26,994 nt of DNA from CAZBKJ01 sp964492495 (GCA_964492495.1 CAZBKJ010000017.1:1-26994), one strand, 5' to 3'. Positions 15,342 through 22,080 are shown, counted from the first letter of the stretch. Numbers and translations are program-made. The notes: generated by a model from the letters alone, not told the origin.

Positions 15342-15511
15342 GCTTCTCCACTCCACGCCGTCTCTTGGACGGCTTGGGTAGTCGAAGAATAAGAGAGGAA
15401 TTGTCTCAACGGCAACTTGGGTAGTCGAAGAATAAAACTGTGGATCCCTGACCCAGGCGATCACGCTAAAGCGTGATGCCTCCTCGAGGATGACAACAGA
15501 AGAATAAAACT
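15342..15511 (+). repeat. Three stacked palindromic units ending in GAAGAATAA
   Basis: Unit A (15342-15392) has the hairpin GCCGTC (15357-15362)/GACGGC (15368-15373), then CTTGGGTAGTCGAAGAATAA. Unit B (15393-15436) has a weaker hairpin ending GGCAAC and the same CTTGGGTAGTCGAAGAATAA. Unit F (15437-15511) has ATCACGC (15460-15466)/GCGTGAT (15471-15477), extended by AGGC/GCCT, flanked by GGATCC and GAGGATGACA, and again ends GAAGAATAA. The shared tail after different stems suggests modular insertion units, comparable to REP or MITE-like elements. The last unit runs into the 3' end of the next gene (stop codon at 15510). Confidence 0.8.
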
Positions 15512-15971
15512 AGGGTTTGGGGGAAGCAGAACGAGTAGCATCGATCAGCACTTGTTTGCAGTACTCGACTTTTGCTTGTGAAAGAATGGTCGAGGGAATA
15601 TCATCAACTTTTCCTGCAATCTCTGAGACCGTTTTTGAGACATCGATGGTCTCTTCCGGTTTTGACGGTTTTTGCGTAAGGATATTGGCTGCCGATTTTC
15701 CCATTGCAATACTTGCCGTAAACACAGACTTTCCGACATTCTCAGCATTGGTCATGAGTCCTTTGACAGAACCTTTGGGATTGGCTGCCACTGCACTTTT
15801 ACTGGAGCTTGTTGCCTCTGGTTTTTTTTCTGACTCCACAGGCTTGGCTTTGAGTTTTGAGGTAATCGAAGAAATAGGAAGCTTTGATGTTATCTTTGAG
15901 GAAAGTGACGTTTTACTCCCGACAAACACAACAGCACCCGCAATAAGAGCGATGATGAGAGCAATCTTCAT
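15510..15971 (-). CDS. Membrane-anchored or secreted protein of unknown function
   Basis: The first 18 residues (MKIALIIALIAGAVVFVG) form a signal peptide or single membrane anchor. Residues about 20-75 are Ser/Lys/Pro-rich with repeated SSKITSKLP / SSITSKLK-type segments and are likely disordered. The rest (about 80-153) looks helical, with one Cys near the C-terminus. I do not recognise a family. A TACTCT box lies 13 bases before the ATG and no Shine-Dalgarno is seen. The 3' end is directly bordered by the palindromic repeats and its stop codon lies within the last tag. Confidence 0.65.
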   Translation of the reverse strand: MKIALIIALIAGAVVFVGSKTSLSSKITSKLPISSITSKLKAKPVESEKKPEATSSSKSAVAANPKGSVKGLMTNAENVGKSVFTASIAMGKSAANILTQKPSKPEETIDVSKTVSEIAGKVDDIPSTILSQAKVEYCKQVLIDATRSASPKP

Positions 15972-15994
15972 AAGTTTTTGGATAGAGTACTCAC

Positions 15995-16270
15995 TTACCA
16001 GACCAATTTCTTGAGCGGTTTTCCAGGCTTAAAGTTGACCACCTTATGACCTTTGATGGTGAGTCGTTTTTCATGTTTTCCAAACGGAACGACTTGCTTG
16101 TCTTTTACTTTCCCAAGGGTAAAGGTACCAAATCCAGAAAGTACTACTTTGTCTCCCTTTTGTAGAGCGCGAGTAATCTCCTCTAAGAAGACGTCAATTG
16201 ACTCTTCAGCTGCTTTTCTTGGCATATGGGCTCGTTTGGCAACAATACCCATGAGTTGTAGCTTTGTCAT
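15995..16270 (-). CDS. HU/IHF-family DNA-binding protein
   Basis: A histone-like protein that bends DNA as a dimer and helps compact the chromosome. The 91 residues match HU length: N-terminal helices (1-40), SGFGTFTLGKVK (45-56) and the C-terminal VVNFKPGKPLKKLV. The beta-arm tip, usually RNPxTGE with the DNA-intercalating Pro, reads QVVPFGKHEKR here, so a Pro is retained but the consensus is lost. A strong Shine-Dalgarno (AAAGGAG, complement at 16275-16281) lies 4 bases before the ATG, unlike the leaderless genes nearby, as expected for an abundant protein. Confidence 0.93.
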   Translation of the reverse strand: MTKLQLMGIVAKRAHMPRKAAEESIDVFLEEITRALQKGDKVVLSGFGTFTLGKVKDKQVVPFGKHEKRLTIKGHKVVNFKPGKPLKKLVW

Positions 16271-16355
16271 ACGTCTCCTTTATACATGAACATCTAAAAA
16301 ACGAAACTTCTGTAGATAACCCTAACTCGGGATGATGAAAAAATCAAGTAAAGAA

Positions 16356-16396
16356 TCAAAAAAGGACCCCGAATTTTTTACAAAACGGAGTCCTTT
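16356..16396 (-). terminator. Intrinsic terminator of the RRM-protein gene
   Basis: A 10-bp stem (AAGGACCCCG at 16362-16371 with CGGAGTCCTT at 16386-16395, one G-U pair) is followed on the minus strand by a run of T. It lies just after the RRM gene's 3' end at 16419. This is the clearest intrinsic terminator in the window; most other gene ends have none. Confidence 0.85.
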
Positions 16397-16418
16397 CTGT
16401 TTTCTTTATTAAAAAAGA

Positions 16419-16778
16419 TTAACGCATTCCTCCACGGTTGGAGTTGTATCCTCCACGGTCAGATGAGCGGTTGTTGTTGTAACCTCCGCGATCTTGACGA
16501 GGGGCTGGGGGGCGAGCGACGTTTACGAGCATCTTTCGTCCTTCCCAATCACTTTCGTTAAGGGCTGCAATTGCATCTTGAGCTTCTTGTTCAGAGCTCA
16601 TCGTAACAAATCCGAATCCTTTAGAACGTCCTGAGAACTTGTCTGTGAGGACGAGTGCATCAACGACGGTTCCAAATTGGGCGAATTTTTCACGAATTTG
16701 GTCAGATGTAACATTGTATGACAGGTTTCCAACAAACATTTTTGCTGGGTTTGCCTGTGCTTGATTTTGATAATCCAT
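16419..16778 (-). CDS. RNA-binding protein with RRM domain and RGG tail
   Basis: A small single-RRM protein of the kind found in cyanobacteria and some other bacteria, probably binding RNA during stress or cold. RNP2 is MFVGNL (14-19) and RNP1 is KGFGFVTM (53-60); both keep the aromatic RNA-stacking residues. Residues about 90-119 form a Gly/Arg/Asn-rich tail with repeated DRGGYN(S/N)NR units. The Shine-Dalgarno is unusually strong (GGAAGGTGGTG, complement 16787-16797). The gene has a long leader (~120 nt, from the -10 at 16905-16910) and a strong terminator, so it seems highly expressed and regulated at the RNA level (inference). Confidence 0.93.
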   Translation of the reverse strand: MDYQNQAQANPAKMFVGNLSYNVTSDQIREKFAQFGTVVDALVLTDKFSGRSKGFGFVTMSSEQEAQDAIAALNESDWEGRKMLVNVARPPAPRQDRGGYNNNRSSDRGGYNSNRGGMR

Positions 16779-16804
16779 TCTTGTTTCACCACCTTCCTAC
16801 TTAA

Positions 16805-16848
16805 AACTATATGGCTTTACAGAATGGACTCTTTAACTCTATAGCTTT
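16805..16848. repeat. 14-bp direct repeat in the RRM-gene leader, 30 bp apart
   Basis: AACTATATGGCTTT (16805-16818) and AACTCTATAGCTTT (16835-16848) match at 12 of 14 bases with a spacing of 30 bp, close to three helical turns. Both lie in the predicted 5' leader of the RRM gene, upstream of its Shine-Dalgarno. They could be an operator pair on DNA or a repeated RNA site, possibly for autoregulation by the RRM protein. Confidence 0.45.
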
Positions 16849-16904
16849 GCGAACAAAACATACAGAAATCCAAAATGATACAGACCACGCGACTACTAGC
16901 AGAT

Positions 16905-16926
16905 AGTATACCATATTTGATACACT
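16905..16926. promoter_or_regulatory. Divergent -10 boxes for the RRM gene and the 16934 gene
   Basis: Minus strand: TGGTATACT (extended -10, hexamer 16905-16910), directing the RRM gene with a ~120-nt leader. Plus strand: TGATACACT (extended -10, hexamer 16921-16926), ending 7 bases before the ATG at 16934, so that mRNA is predicted leaderless. The same intergenic gap thus uses the two initiation modes in opposite directions. Confidence 0.55.
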
Positions 16927-16933
16927 GTGTTGT

Positions 16934-17728
16934 ATGCATAGAGTTCTACTCATCATTCTCTCAATTTTTAGCTTTGCGCTGTGTACCTCTCTGGTTCTCG
17001 CTCAAGAAGATCTGATGCGGATCTCAGATATTTCATTTTTAGATGAGCGATATCGTCAGTTTTTGTCGACCTATCGCACTCAGTCTGACGCCTACATTGT
17101 GTCTTCCAAACAGTACTACACGCTTAAAACACTCGCCTCACAGGAAGAAGCGGTGAGAGTCACGCGTGATTTGTTTTTGACCCGTGCAGATATCTTGCGA
17201 ACCCATTTCGCACTTTTGTCTGCAAATGTACAACGATATGATCAAGTTCCACAAGCAGAACGTGATAAGTTGCTTGGAGAAATTGCTTCAGAAGCAGCTC
17301 AAATGGATGAACATCGAAAAAGAGTAGACATTGCGATCAATAGACCCGCAATTGATGAGGAAGCACTGTGGCTTAAAACGCATCAAAAGCCGATCACTGA
17401 ACTCTCAGGTCAAGCACAAACACTGGTTCAGATTGGTGCGCTCAACGAATCTTTACAAACATTAGAGACAGTTCGAAGTGAAATAGAATCATTTGTGCAG
17501 GCTGCCCCAATTAGTGAAACTGCACGAACTGAAAAAATGCGTGGAGTCGATGAACTCCGTCGTACACTCACAGCTGCCCAAAGCGAAGTTGATACAGTCC
17601 TCAATGCGTACATTGAGGCATCAAAACGGGGAAACAGTGTTCAAGGTTCTCAGTCATTGGGGTTACTGACGAGTGCCCATACAAAAATCTTACGAGCGAT
17701 TGAATTTGCCAAGGAGCTTGCATCATGA
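16934..17728 (+). CDS. Secreted helical protein of unknown function
   Basis: The 264 residues start with a signal peptide (MHRVLLIILSIFSFALCTSLVLA, predicted cut before Gln24). The remainder is almost entirely predicted helix, rich in Glu, Gln, Arg and Leu with few Gly or Pro, consistent with a helical bundle or coiled coil outside the membrane. No enzyme motif is visible. Its stop codon overlaps the next start as ATGA, so it is translationally coupled to a bitopic membrane protein; the two may form an envelope complex (inference). The -10 box is 7 bases before the ATG, so translation is predicted leaderless. Confidence 0.75.
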   Translation: MHRVLLIILSIFSFALCTSLVLAQEDLMRISDISFLDERYRQFLSTYRTQSDAYIVSSKQYYTLKTLASQEEAVRVTRDLFLTRADILRTHFALLSANVQRYDQVPQAERDKLLGEIASEAAQMDEHRKRVDIAINRPAIDEEALWLKTHQKPITELSGQAQTLVQIGALNESLQTLETVRSEIESFVQAAPISETARTEKMRGVDELRRTLTAAQSEVDTVLNAYIEASKRGNSVQGSQSLGLLTSAHTKILRAIEFAKELAS

Positions 17729-18129
17729 GTGACGAACAACTAAACCAAACATCATTCTCCAATGATCAGACACGATTCCAACCTGTGGGTTTACCTCCTG
17801 TTGCAAAGACAAATGTGGCAGTGGACGAAAAAAAGCCGGAAGTTACAAAACCAAATACTATTCTCTTAGGTGCTTTTGCAGTTCTTTTTGTGATCGTGTT
17901 GGGTGGCATTTTTTACTATCTATCTCAACATGGCAGTTCTGGAGGGCAATCAGCCGTACAAGCAACTCCTACTCCATTTGGAACGCCAGTACTTTCAGGA
18001 GAACTTTTAGAAAAAATCACACCGCTACTCAAGGAAGCTGAAATAGGTGATCCTGACACTCATACACTTCCGGCGCCCCCAATCGATTACTCACTGCGAT
18101 TGCAAGATGCAGCGACGGTAAAACAGTAA
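17725..18129 (+). CDS. Bitopic membrane protein of unknown function
   Basis: A 134-residue protein with a disordered, charged N-terminus (1-42), one membrane helix (about 45-66) and an external Ser/Thr/Pro-rich linker leading to a short C-terminal segment ending in PAPPIDYSLRLQDA. It is not recognised. It overlaps the upstream secreted protein by 4 bases (ATGA) and is convergent with the next gene 4 bases away, with no terminator between them. Confidence 0.7.
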   Translation: MSDEQLNQTSFSNDQTRFQPVGLPPVAKTNVAVDEKKPEVTKPNTILLGAFAVLFVIVLGGIFYYLSQHGSSGGQSAVQATPTPFGTPVLSGELLEKITPLLKEAEIGDPDTHTLPAPPIDYSLRLQDAATVKQ

Positions 18130-18133
18130 ACTT

Positions 18134-18904
18134 TCAATCAATTCCTTTTCCAATAGAGAGAAGCTCCAGGATTTTCTGAAATCTCTTCATCGGCTGAAAG
18201 ACAAACGAGGTAAACATCAGCGAGGAAAGTGCTGTCAAGCAAAACCAGAAGAATCCATAGTCCAGCGAGAAACGGGGTCGTACGAATGTATAAATACATA
18301 AATGGAGAAGAAACGTACATCCATACAAGAGTTTCATGATGCGTCGATACCGAGTGTACTGCACTCCTTTGTCTGTGAGACTAAAAAGTCCGGCATGCAG
18401 AAGTACCCCAACCAGAAATCCAGTACCAAGCACTGCATAAAAAGTTTGTTTGCTTGATACCGTATCGATTGGGATGAAGGAATTGAGTACAGAAAGCAAG
18501 GAAATTACAATAAAAAGTCCAACATACATTCCAACATGACTTAAGAATTCATGAAAATACTGGGACTGTTCAAACAAATCAAACAGCGGATCTCGATTGA
18601 GTTTGAGCTGAAAGCTTTTGGTGAGTGAGTGGATAATGCCAAACGCATAAAAGTACAAGAAAAATACACTACATATGGAGTCCAGTACAATCCAGTCAGC
18701 AACTCGAATCGACACTCCTAGCTCTTCTTTAAGTAAGAAGTACAAAAAATTGCGAAGCCACAAGAATCCAATCGGGTAGATTACAAATGCATAGAGAAAC
18801 TGTACAAGATCAAAGTGCAAAAATTCTCTGCGTCCTGAGAATCGATACAAATACAGTGCACTCATGAAAATGAATACAGGAAGAATGAGAAGTAGTATCC
18901 ACAT
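18134..18904 (-). CDS. Multi-pass membrane protein of unknown function
   Basis: A 256-residue protein with about seven hydrophobic helices (roughly 2-20, 32-60, 68-92, 122-145, 154-176, 190-208 and 214-236). Aromatic residues, Phe and Tyr above all, are frequent. There is no recognisable transporter or enzyme motif. AAAGGA about 11 bases before the ATG may serve as Shine-Dalgarno, and TAGAGT lies further upstream. The cyclophilin gene lies 30 bases upstream on the same strand, so co-transcription is possible. Confidence 0.65.
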   Translation of the reverse strand: MWILLLILPVFIFMSALYLYRFSGRREFLHFDLVQFLYAFVIYPIGFLWLRNFLYFLLKEELGVSIRVADWIVLDSICSVFFLYFYAFGIIHSLTKSFQLKLNRDPLFDLFEQSQYFHEFLSHVGMYVGLFIVISLLSVLNSFIPIDTVSSKQTFYAVLGTGFLVGVLLHAGLFSLTDKGVQYTRYRRIMKLLYGCTFLLHLCIYTFVRPRFSLDYGFFWFCLTALSSLMFTSFVFQPMKRFQKILELLSIGKGID

Positions 18905-18934
18905 GAGATGAACATCCTTTGGTAGACTCTACAG

Positions 18935-19546
18935 TTATTTGCTCTGGACACTTACACTTAAGATTTTGTCACCGATCTTCATTGCCTTTACGACATCCAT
19001 CCCTTTGGTTACTTTTCCAAAGTTGGTGTACTGTCCTGTGAGCCAATCACAATCTTCGGTACAGATGAAAAATTGAGAGTCATTACTTACAGTGATTTCT
19101 CCACCACGAGCGACTCCAAGTGAGCCTTCCTCAAATGGAACTTGAGAGAGTTCTGTTGGCATTTTTCCGCCTCCAGTTCCATTGCCGAGTGGATCACCAC
19201 CTTGTACGACCCAACTCTCAACACGATGGAATGTGAGATTCTTGTAGTACTCTGACTTTGCTTTGTCGGTAAAATTCTTCACCGTTCCTGGTGCGCTATC
19301 TGGATACAGTTCTAGTTCAATCGTTCCTTTGCTGGTTTGGATAGTTGCGGTTGTCATTTTTTTCTCCCCTTTGGTAGTTTCTACTGGTTTTGTTGTTTCC
19401 GTTGGTACTGCAGATGCAGTGCTTTCCGGTGTGCTTTCTGTAATAGCGTACGAATCATTCTGTGCTGTTTCTTGTTTTTTCTGGGAACATCCAGTGAAAA
19501 CGAGAGCTGCGAATACGAGAAAGAGAATGGGTGTTCGTAGTTTCAT
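18935..19546 (-). CDS. Lipoprotein cyclophilin-type peptidyl-prolyl isomerase
   Basis: It is predicted to catalyse proline isomerisation in proteins outside the membrane. From the ATG at 19546 the protein has a lipoprotein signal (KLRTPILFLVFAALVFTGC, lipidated Cys20), a Thr/Glu/Pro-rich linker (about 25-62), then the cyclophilin domain: TSKGTIELELYPDSAP, FHRVESWVVQGGDPLGNG, DSQFFI and TNFGKVTKGMDVV. The active-site Arg in FHR and the GGDP loop are kept. The usual LDGxY before the FG motif reads DWLTGQY, with CTEDC adding two Cys that could pair. I reject the longer start at 19603 because it runs through the divergent promoter and hides the signal peptide. TATACT ends 8 bases before the ATG. 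Confidence 0.92.
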   Translation of the reverse strand: MKLRTPILFLVFAALVFTGCSQKKQETAQNDSYAITESTPESTASAVPTETTKPVETTKGEKKMTTATIQTSKGTIELELYPDSAPGTVKNFTDKAKSEYYKNLTFHRVESWVVQGGDPLGNGTGGGKMPTELSQVPFEEGSLGVARGGEITVSNDSQFFICTEDCDWLTGQYTNFGKVTKGMDVVKAMKIGDKILSVSVQSK

Positions 19547-19554
19547 AGATGATG

Positions 19555-19562
19555 AGTATAAT
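19555..19562. promoter_or_regulatory. Overlapping bidirectional -10 boxes, both leaderless
   Basis: Eight bases carry two -10 boxes. On the plus strand TATAAT (19557-19562) ends 7 bases before the hydrolase ATG at 19570. On the minus strand TATACT (19555-19560) ends 8 bases before the cyclophilin ATG at 19546. One site can thus start two divergent leaderless mRNAs. This overlap also decides the start codons chosen for both genes. Confidence 0.7.
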
Positions 19563-19569
19563 GGGTAGT

Positions 19570-20352
19570 ATGCCCTCGCTTCAAGTCCAAGAAATAGATA
19601 CATACTATGAAAAAATAGGCTCAGGCTCAGTGCTTATCCTTCTGCATGGGTGGGCAAATTCCTGGGAAAGCTGGTTACCAATTATCCCACTTCTTTCCGA
19701 TCACTTCACCCTTATCTTGCCGGATCTGCCAGGATGTGGAAAAACCGCAACGCCCGCAGATGGCTGGACTACAGCGGAACATGCAAAGTGGCTTGATGGT
19801 TTTGTGATTGCGCTTGAAAACGCTGAACAGGCGCTTTTTTCCAATCAGCAATCAAGGGTGTCATTTGGAGGTCACTCGTATGGAGGAAAAATTTTGCTTG
19901 AGTATAGTAGTGGTTTATATTCACGTGTTCCTTCCAAACTTCTGTTGATGGATGCATCCGGTATACCAAGTAAGCGCACACTCAAACAACGTGTGTTGCA
20001 GTTTTCAACCACCCTTATCCCACAGAAGATCAAAGAAGGACTACAGAGTTCAGTCAAACAAAAGATGTACGAAAAACTTGGACTCGATAGTGATTATGCA
20101 TGGGCAAATGCGTTTCAGAAAAAAACATTGAATCTCATACTGCGAGAAGACTACACGGAAAAGCTAGCGTCGATTGCTTGCCCGACACTTATTTTGTGGG
20201 GAAAAAATGATAGCTCTACTCCTGTATGGCAGGGTGAAAGTATGCACACACTTATTCCCCTGAATCAGTTTCATGTTTTTGATGCAGGGCATTTCCCTCA
20301 TCACGATTTTCCAAAGGAAGTATCCCAAACAGTTACAGAATTTTTGCTCTAA
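19570..20352 (+). CDS. Alpha/beta hydrolase
   Basis: A 260-residue serine hydrolase-fold protein of unknown substrate. The HGW oxyanion segment (about 26-28), nucleophile elbow GGHSYGG (Ser103), the acid in WGKNDSSTPV (about Asp213) and His in DAGHFPHH (about 240) form a complete triad, so it should be active, perhaps as an esterase or related hydrolase. There is no signal peptide. I use the ATG at 19570 because a perfect TATAAT ends 7 bases before it; the in-frame ATG at 19549 would lie upstream of that box. It precedes the MurF-like gene by 16 bases and is probably co-transcribed with it. Confidence 0.9.
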   Translation: MPSLQVQEIDTYYEKIGSGSVLILLHGWANSWESWLPIIPLLSDHFTLILPDLPGCGKTATPADGWTTAEHAKWLDGFVIALENAEQALFSNQQSRVSFGGHSYGGKILLEYSSGLYSRVPSKLLLMDASGIPSKRTLKQRVLQFSTTLIPQKIKEGLQSSVKQKMYEKLGLDSDYAWANAFQKKTLNLILREDYTEKLASIACPTLILWGKNDSSTPVWQGESMHTLIPLNQFHVFDAGHFPHHDFPKEVSQTVTEFLL

Positions 20353-20368
20353 CAAGAAAAACATTTGT

Positions 20369-21694
20369 ATGAAAGGAAAAAAACTCTCACTCGTTACACG
20401 CCTAAGCATATTGCAACAAGGTGAGTACGAGTGGAATCACTATCAAGATTGGATCAATTCACATCCTACTTGGGTCGAAGAGATCACACCCAAAAAATGG
20501 ACTGTGAAACTACAGCTGCTTTCTTTTTTTGCGACTGTTTTTTCTCCACTCATTGGAGTAGATCATTCACTCCAACTGGGACTTGTTGTTTTGTCTTTGC
20601 CTCAGGTACTCATCACGAGTGTTACTCTCTTTGCTGCGATAGTGAAGCTGCGAATCTTTCAGGCTCGAGGACTCCAGGTGATCGCTATAGCCGGAAGTTA
20701 TGGGAAAACGAGCACCAAAGAAATCCTGCAGCATGTTGTGTCAGCACAGTACAAAAGTCACAAGACCCCAGGAAACATCAACAGATCACTCGGGATTGCA
20801 CGAGAGATACTCCAGAAACTCCAAGGTGATCACCAGTATTTTTTCGTTGAGCTTGGAGAGTACAATCGTGGTGAAATCAGACAAATGGTTAAGATGCTGC
20901 GTCCCTGCACCGTGGTGATTACCCCAATTACAATTGCTCACCTAGAGCGATTTGAGTCTCTTGATGAAATCACGGAAGAACTCTTTGATGCGGTTCGTTT
21001 TTCACATGCACATGCAATCATTGCGAAAGAAAATGAGAAAAATCTTCCGGCAGATCTACAAACCAAAAAGGATATTTCTTGGTATGGAGAGGATGATATC
21101 TCCCAAGTTGAGATCAGTAGAGCTGGGACTGAGTATGTATACTCAAAAAAAGAACAAGAGATTTCTTGCTTTATCCCGCTGTATGGCAAACACAATGCAG
21201 TCAATACACTTCCAGCTCTCATTTTTGGTGAATCGATAGGGATAAGTGATGACAAACTCAAACAAGCACTGTCAACACTTCCGTTTGTCCCACACCGGCT
21301 CGAGCCAACTCTCCTTGAACAGCAGATTTTACTTTTGGACAATGGATACAACTCAAATCCCCAAAGTGCAGTGCAGGCATTGTCGGTTTTACGTTCTTTA
21401 GAAGGTTCACAAAAAATTGTTACTACCCCTGGATTTGTAGAGTTAGGGGCAGTGCAAGAAAAGGAAAACACACTACTTGGAGAGCGTATTGCCAAAGTTG
21501 CTGACATGGCAGTTGTCATTGAAAGTGTGAATCATGATGCACTGATCAGGGGCTTACAAAAAGGCGGAATGAAACAATCAAACATCATTTCCGCTGCCAC
21601 TGAAGAAGATGGCATGAATAAGCTACAAGGGAAACTAAAACCATCTGCAATTATTCTGTTTGAAAACTCAATTCCACAGCTGTATAGGAAGTGA
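20369..21694 (+). CDS. MurF-like Mur ligase with membrane N-terminus
   Basis: An ATP-dependent Mur-family ligase, closest by motifs to MurF, which adds D-Ala-D-Ala to the UDP-MurNAc peptide. The central domain has the P-loop AIAGSYGKTSTKE (about 106-118), TPGNINRSLG, the HLERFESLDEI segment, and YGKHNAVN; the C-terminal domain has LDNGYNSNPQSAVQAL, as in MurF. Instead of the usual N-terminal UDP-substrate domain, residues 1-100 carry two hydrophobic helices (about 48-63 and 68-93). It may therefore act on a membrane-bound or different substrate (inference). The ATG at 20369 starts 16 bases after the hydrolase stop; an in-frame start at 20273 would overlap that gene by 80 bases. Confidence 0.85.
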   Translation: MKGKKLSLVTRLSILQQGEYEWNHYQDWINSHPTWVEEITPKKWTVKLQLLSFFATVFSPLIGVDHSLQLGLVVLSLPQVLITSVTLFAAIVKLRIFQARGLQVIAIAGSYGKTSTKEILQHVVSAQYKSHKTPGNINRSLGIAREILQKLQGDHQYFFVELGEYNRGEIRQMVKMLRPCTVVITPITIAHLERFESLDEITEELFDAVRFSHAHAIIAKENEKNLPADLQTKKDISWYGEDDISQVEISRAGTEYVYSKKEQEISCFIPLYGKHNAVNTLPALIFGESIGISDDKLKQALSTLPFVPHRLEPTLLEQQILLLDNGYNSNPQSAVQALSVLRSLEGSQKIVTTPGFVELGAVQEKENTLLGERIAKVADMAVVIESVNHDALIRGLQKGGMKQSNIISAATEEDGMNKLQGKLKPSAIILFENSIPQLYRK

Positions 21695-21825
21695 GGTCAG
21701 GCGATTAGTAGATTAGTAAGACTAGTGAGATCAGTAGATCAGTACATTAGTGAGATTAGTGGATTAGAACGTGAAACGATAGCTGGATTCCCATATTCAT
21801 GGGAATGACAAACGAGGGAGACGAT
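21695..21825 (+). repeat. Degenerate 8-9 bp tandem repeat and a GGATTCCC palindrome
   Basis: Immediately after the MurF-like stop codon comes one GGTCAGG heptamer, then about eight 8-9 bp units of the form GATTAGTA/GATCAGTA (21703-21767). At 21783-21810 is the palindrome ATTCCCAT (21787-21794)/ATGGGAAT (21799-21806) in the context CTGGATTCCC...GGGAATGACA. That context matches a palindromic repeat type seen in many bacterial genomes. No gene is visible here. Confidence 0.7.
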
Positions 21826-21867
21826 AGCAAGAGGACAGTGGCAAGGTTTCAGAGGCAAGAGGTCAGT
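21826..21867 (+). repeat. Heptamer array 2: six 7-bp units
   Basis: Six contiguous 7-bp units (AGCAAGA, GGACAGT, GGCAAGG, TTTCAGA, GGCAAGA, GGTCAGT) of the GGNMAGR type lead without a gap into the GCTTCTCC start of the palindromic unit at 21868. This is the same junction as in island 1. Confidence 0.8.
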
Positions 21868-21919
21868 GCTTCTCCACTCCACGTTGCCTTATCGGCAACT
21901 TGGGCAGTCGAAGAATAAA
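21868..21919 (+). repeat. Palindromic unit C with GAAGAATAA tag
   Basis: It starts GCTTCTCCACTCCAC like unit A, has the perfect hairpin GTTGCC (21883-21888)/GGCAAC (21894-21899), and ends CTTGGGCAGTCGAAGAATAA. The two 20-base arms match as an imperfect inverted repeat at about 14 of 20 positions. The stem differs from unit A while the flanks are kept, which points to compensating change or independent copies. Confidence 0.8.
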
Positions 21920-21957
21920 TGAAAATATCCAATACTCAATAACCAATAGTGGAAAGT

Positions 21958-22080
21958 GGCAAGGTATCAGAGGTCAGGGTTCAGGGGCAAGGGGTCAGGG
22001 CTTCTCGACTTCGGCAAGCCTTCGCTCGAAGAATAAAAAGCAAATTGCCTCGTCGGCAGCTTGGGTAGTTTAAAGAATAA
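21958..22080 (+). repeat. Heptamer array 3 plus palindromic units D and E
   Basis: Six contiguous heptamers (21958-21999: GGCAAGG, TATCAGA, GGTCAGG, GTTCAGG, GGCAAGG, GGTCAGG) run into unit D (22000-22036), which starts GCTTCTCG, has an imperfect CTTCTCGACTTC/CTTCGCTCGAAG inverted repeat and ends CGAAGAATAA. Unit E (about 22040-22080) has an ATTGCC/GGCAGC hairpin and CTTGGGTAGTTTAAAGAATAA, a decayed tag. The 38 bases between unit C and this array are AT-rich and unassigned. No gene is visible from 21695 to 22090. Confidence 0.8.

Noticed and set aside
15207..15464. An 85-codon minus-strand frame in repeat island 1
   Set aside because: It is the repeat read on the opposite strand (Pro/Leu/Ser-rich low complexity) and overlaps the GT2 start.
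15342..15511. Integron-like attC cassette sites
   Set aside because: No integrase or cassette ORFs lie between the palindromes, and the core attC boxes are not present.
15517..16014. A 165-codon plus-strand frame opposite the 15510-15971 gene
   Set aside because: The minus-strand frame has a signal peptide, sensible composition and an upstream -10; the plus frame has no promoter or family features and overlaps the HU gene end.
20938..21519. A 193-codon minus-strand frame inside the MurF-like gene
   Set aside because: Cys/Ser-rich shadow of a gene with well-conserved Mur ligase motifs on the other strand.
21703..21767. Possible CRISPR array
   Set aside because: Units are 8-9 bp and tandem with no unique spacers, and there are no cas genes in the window.
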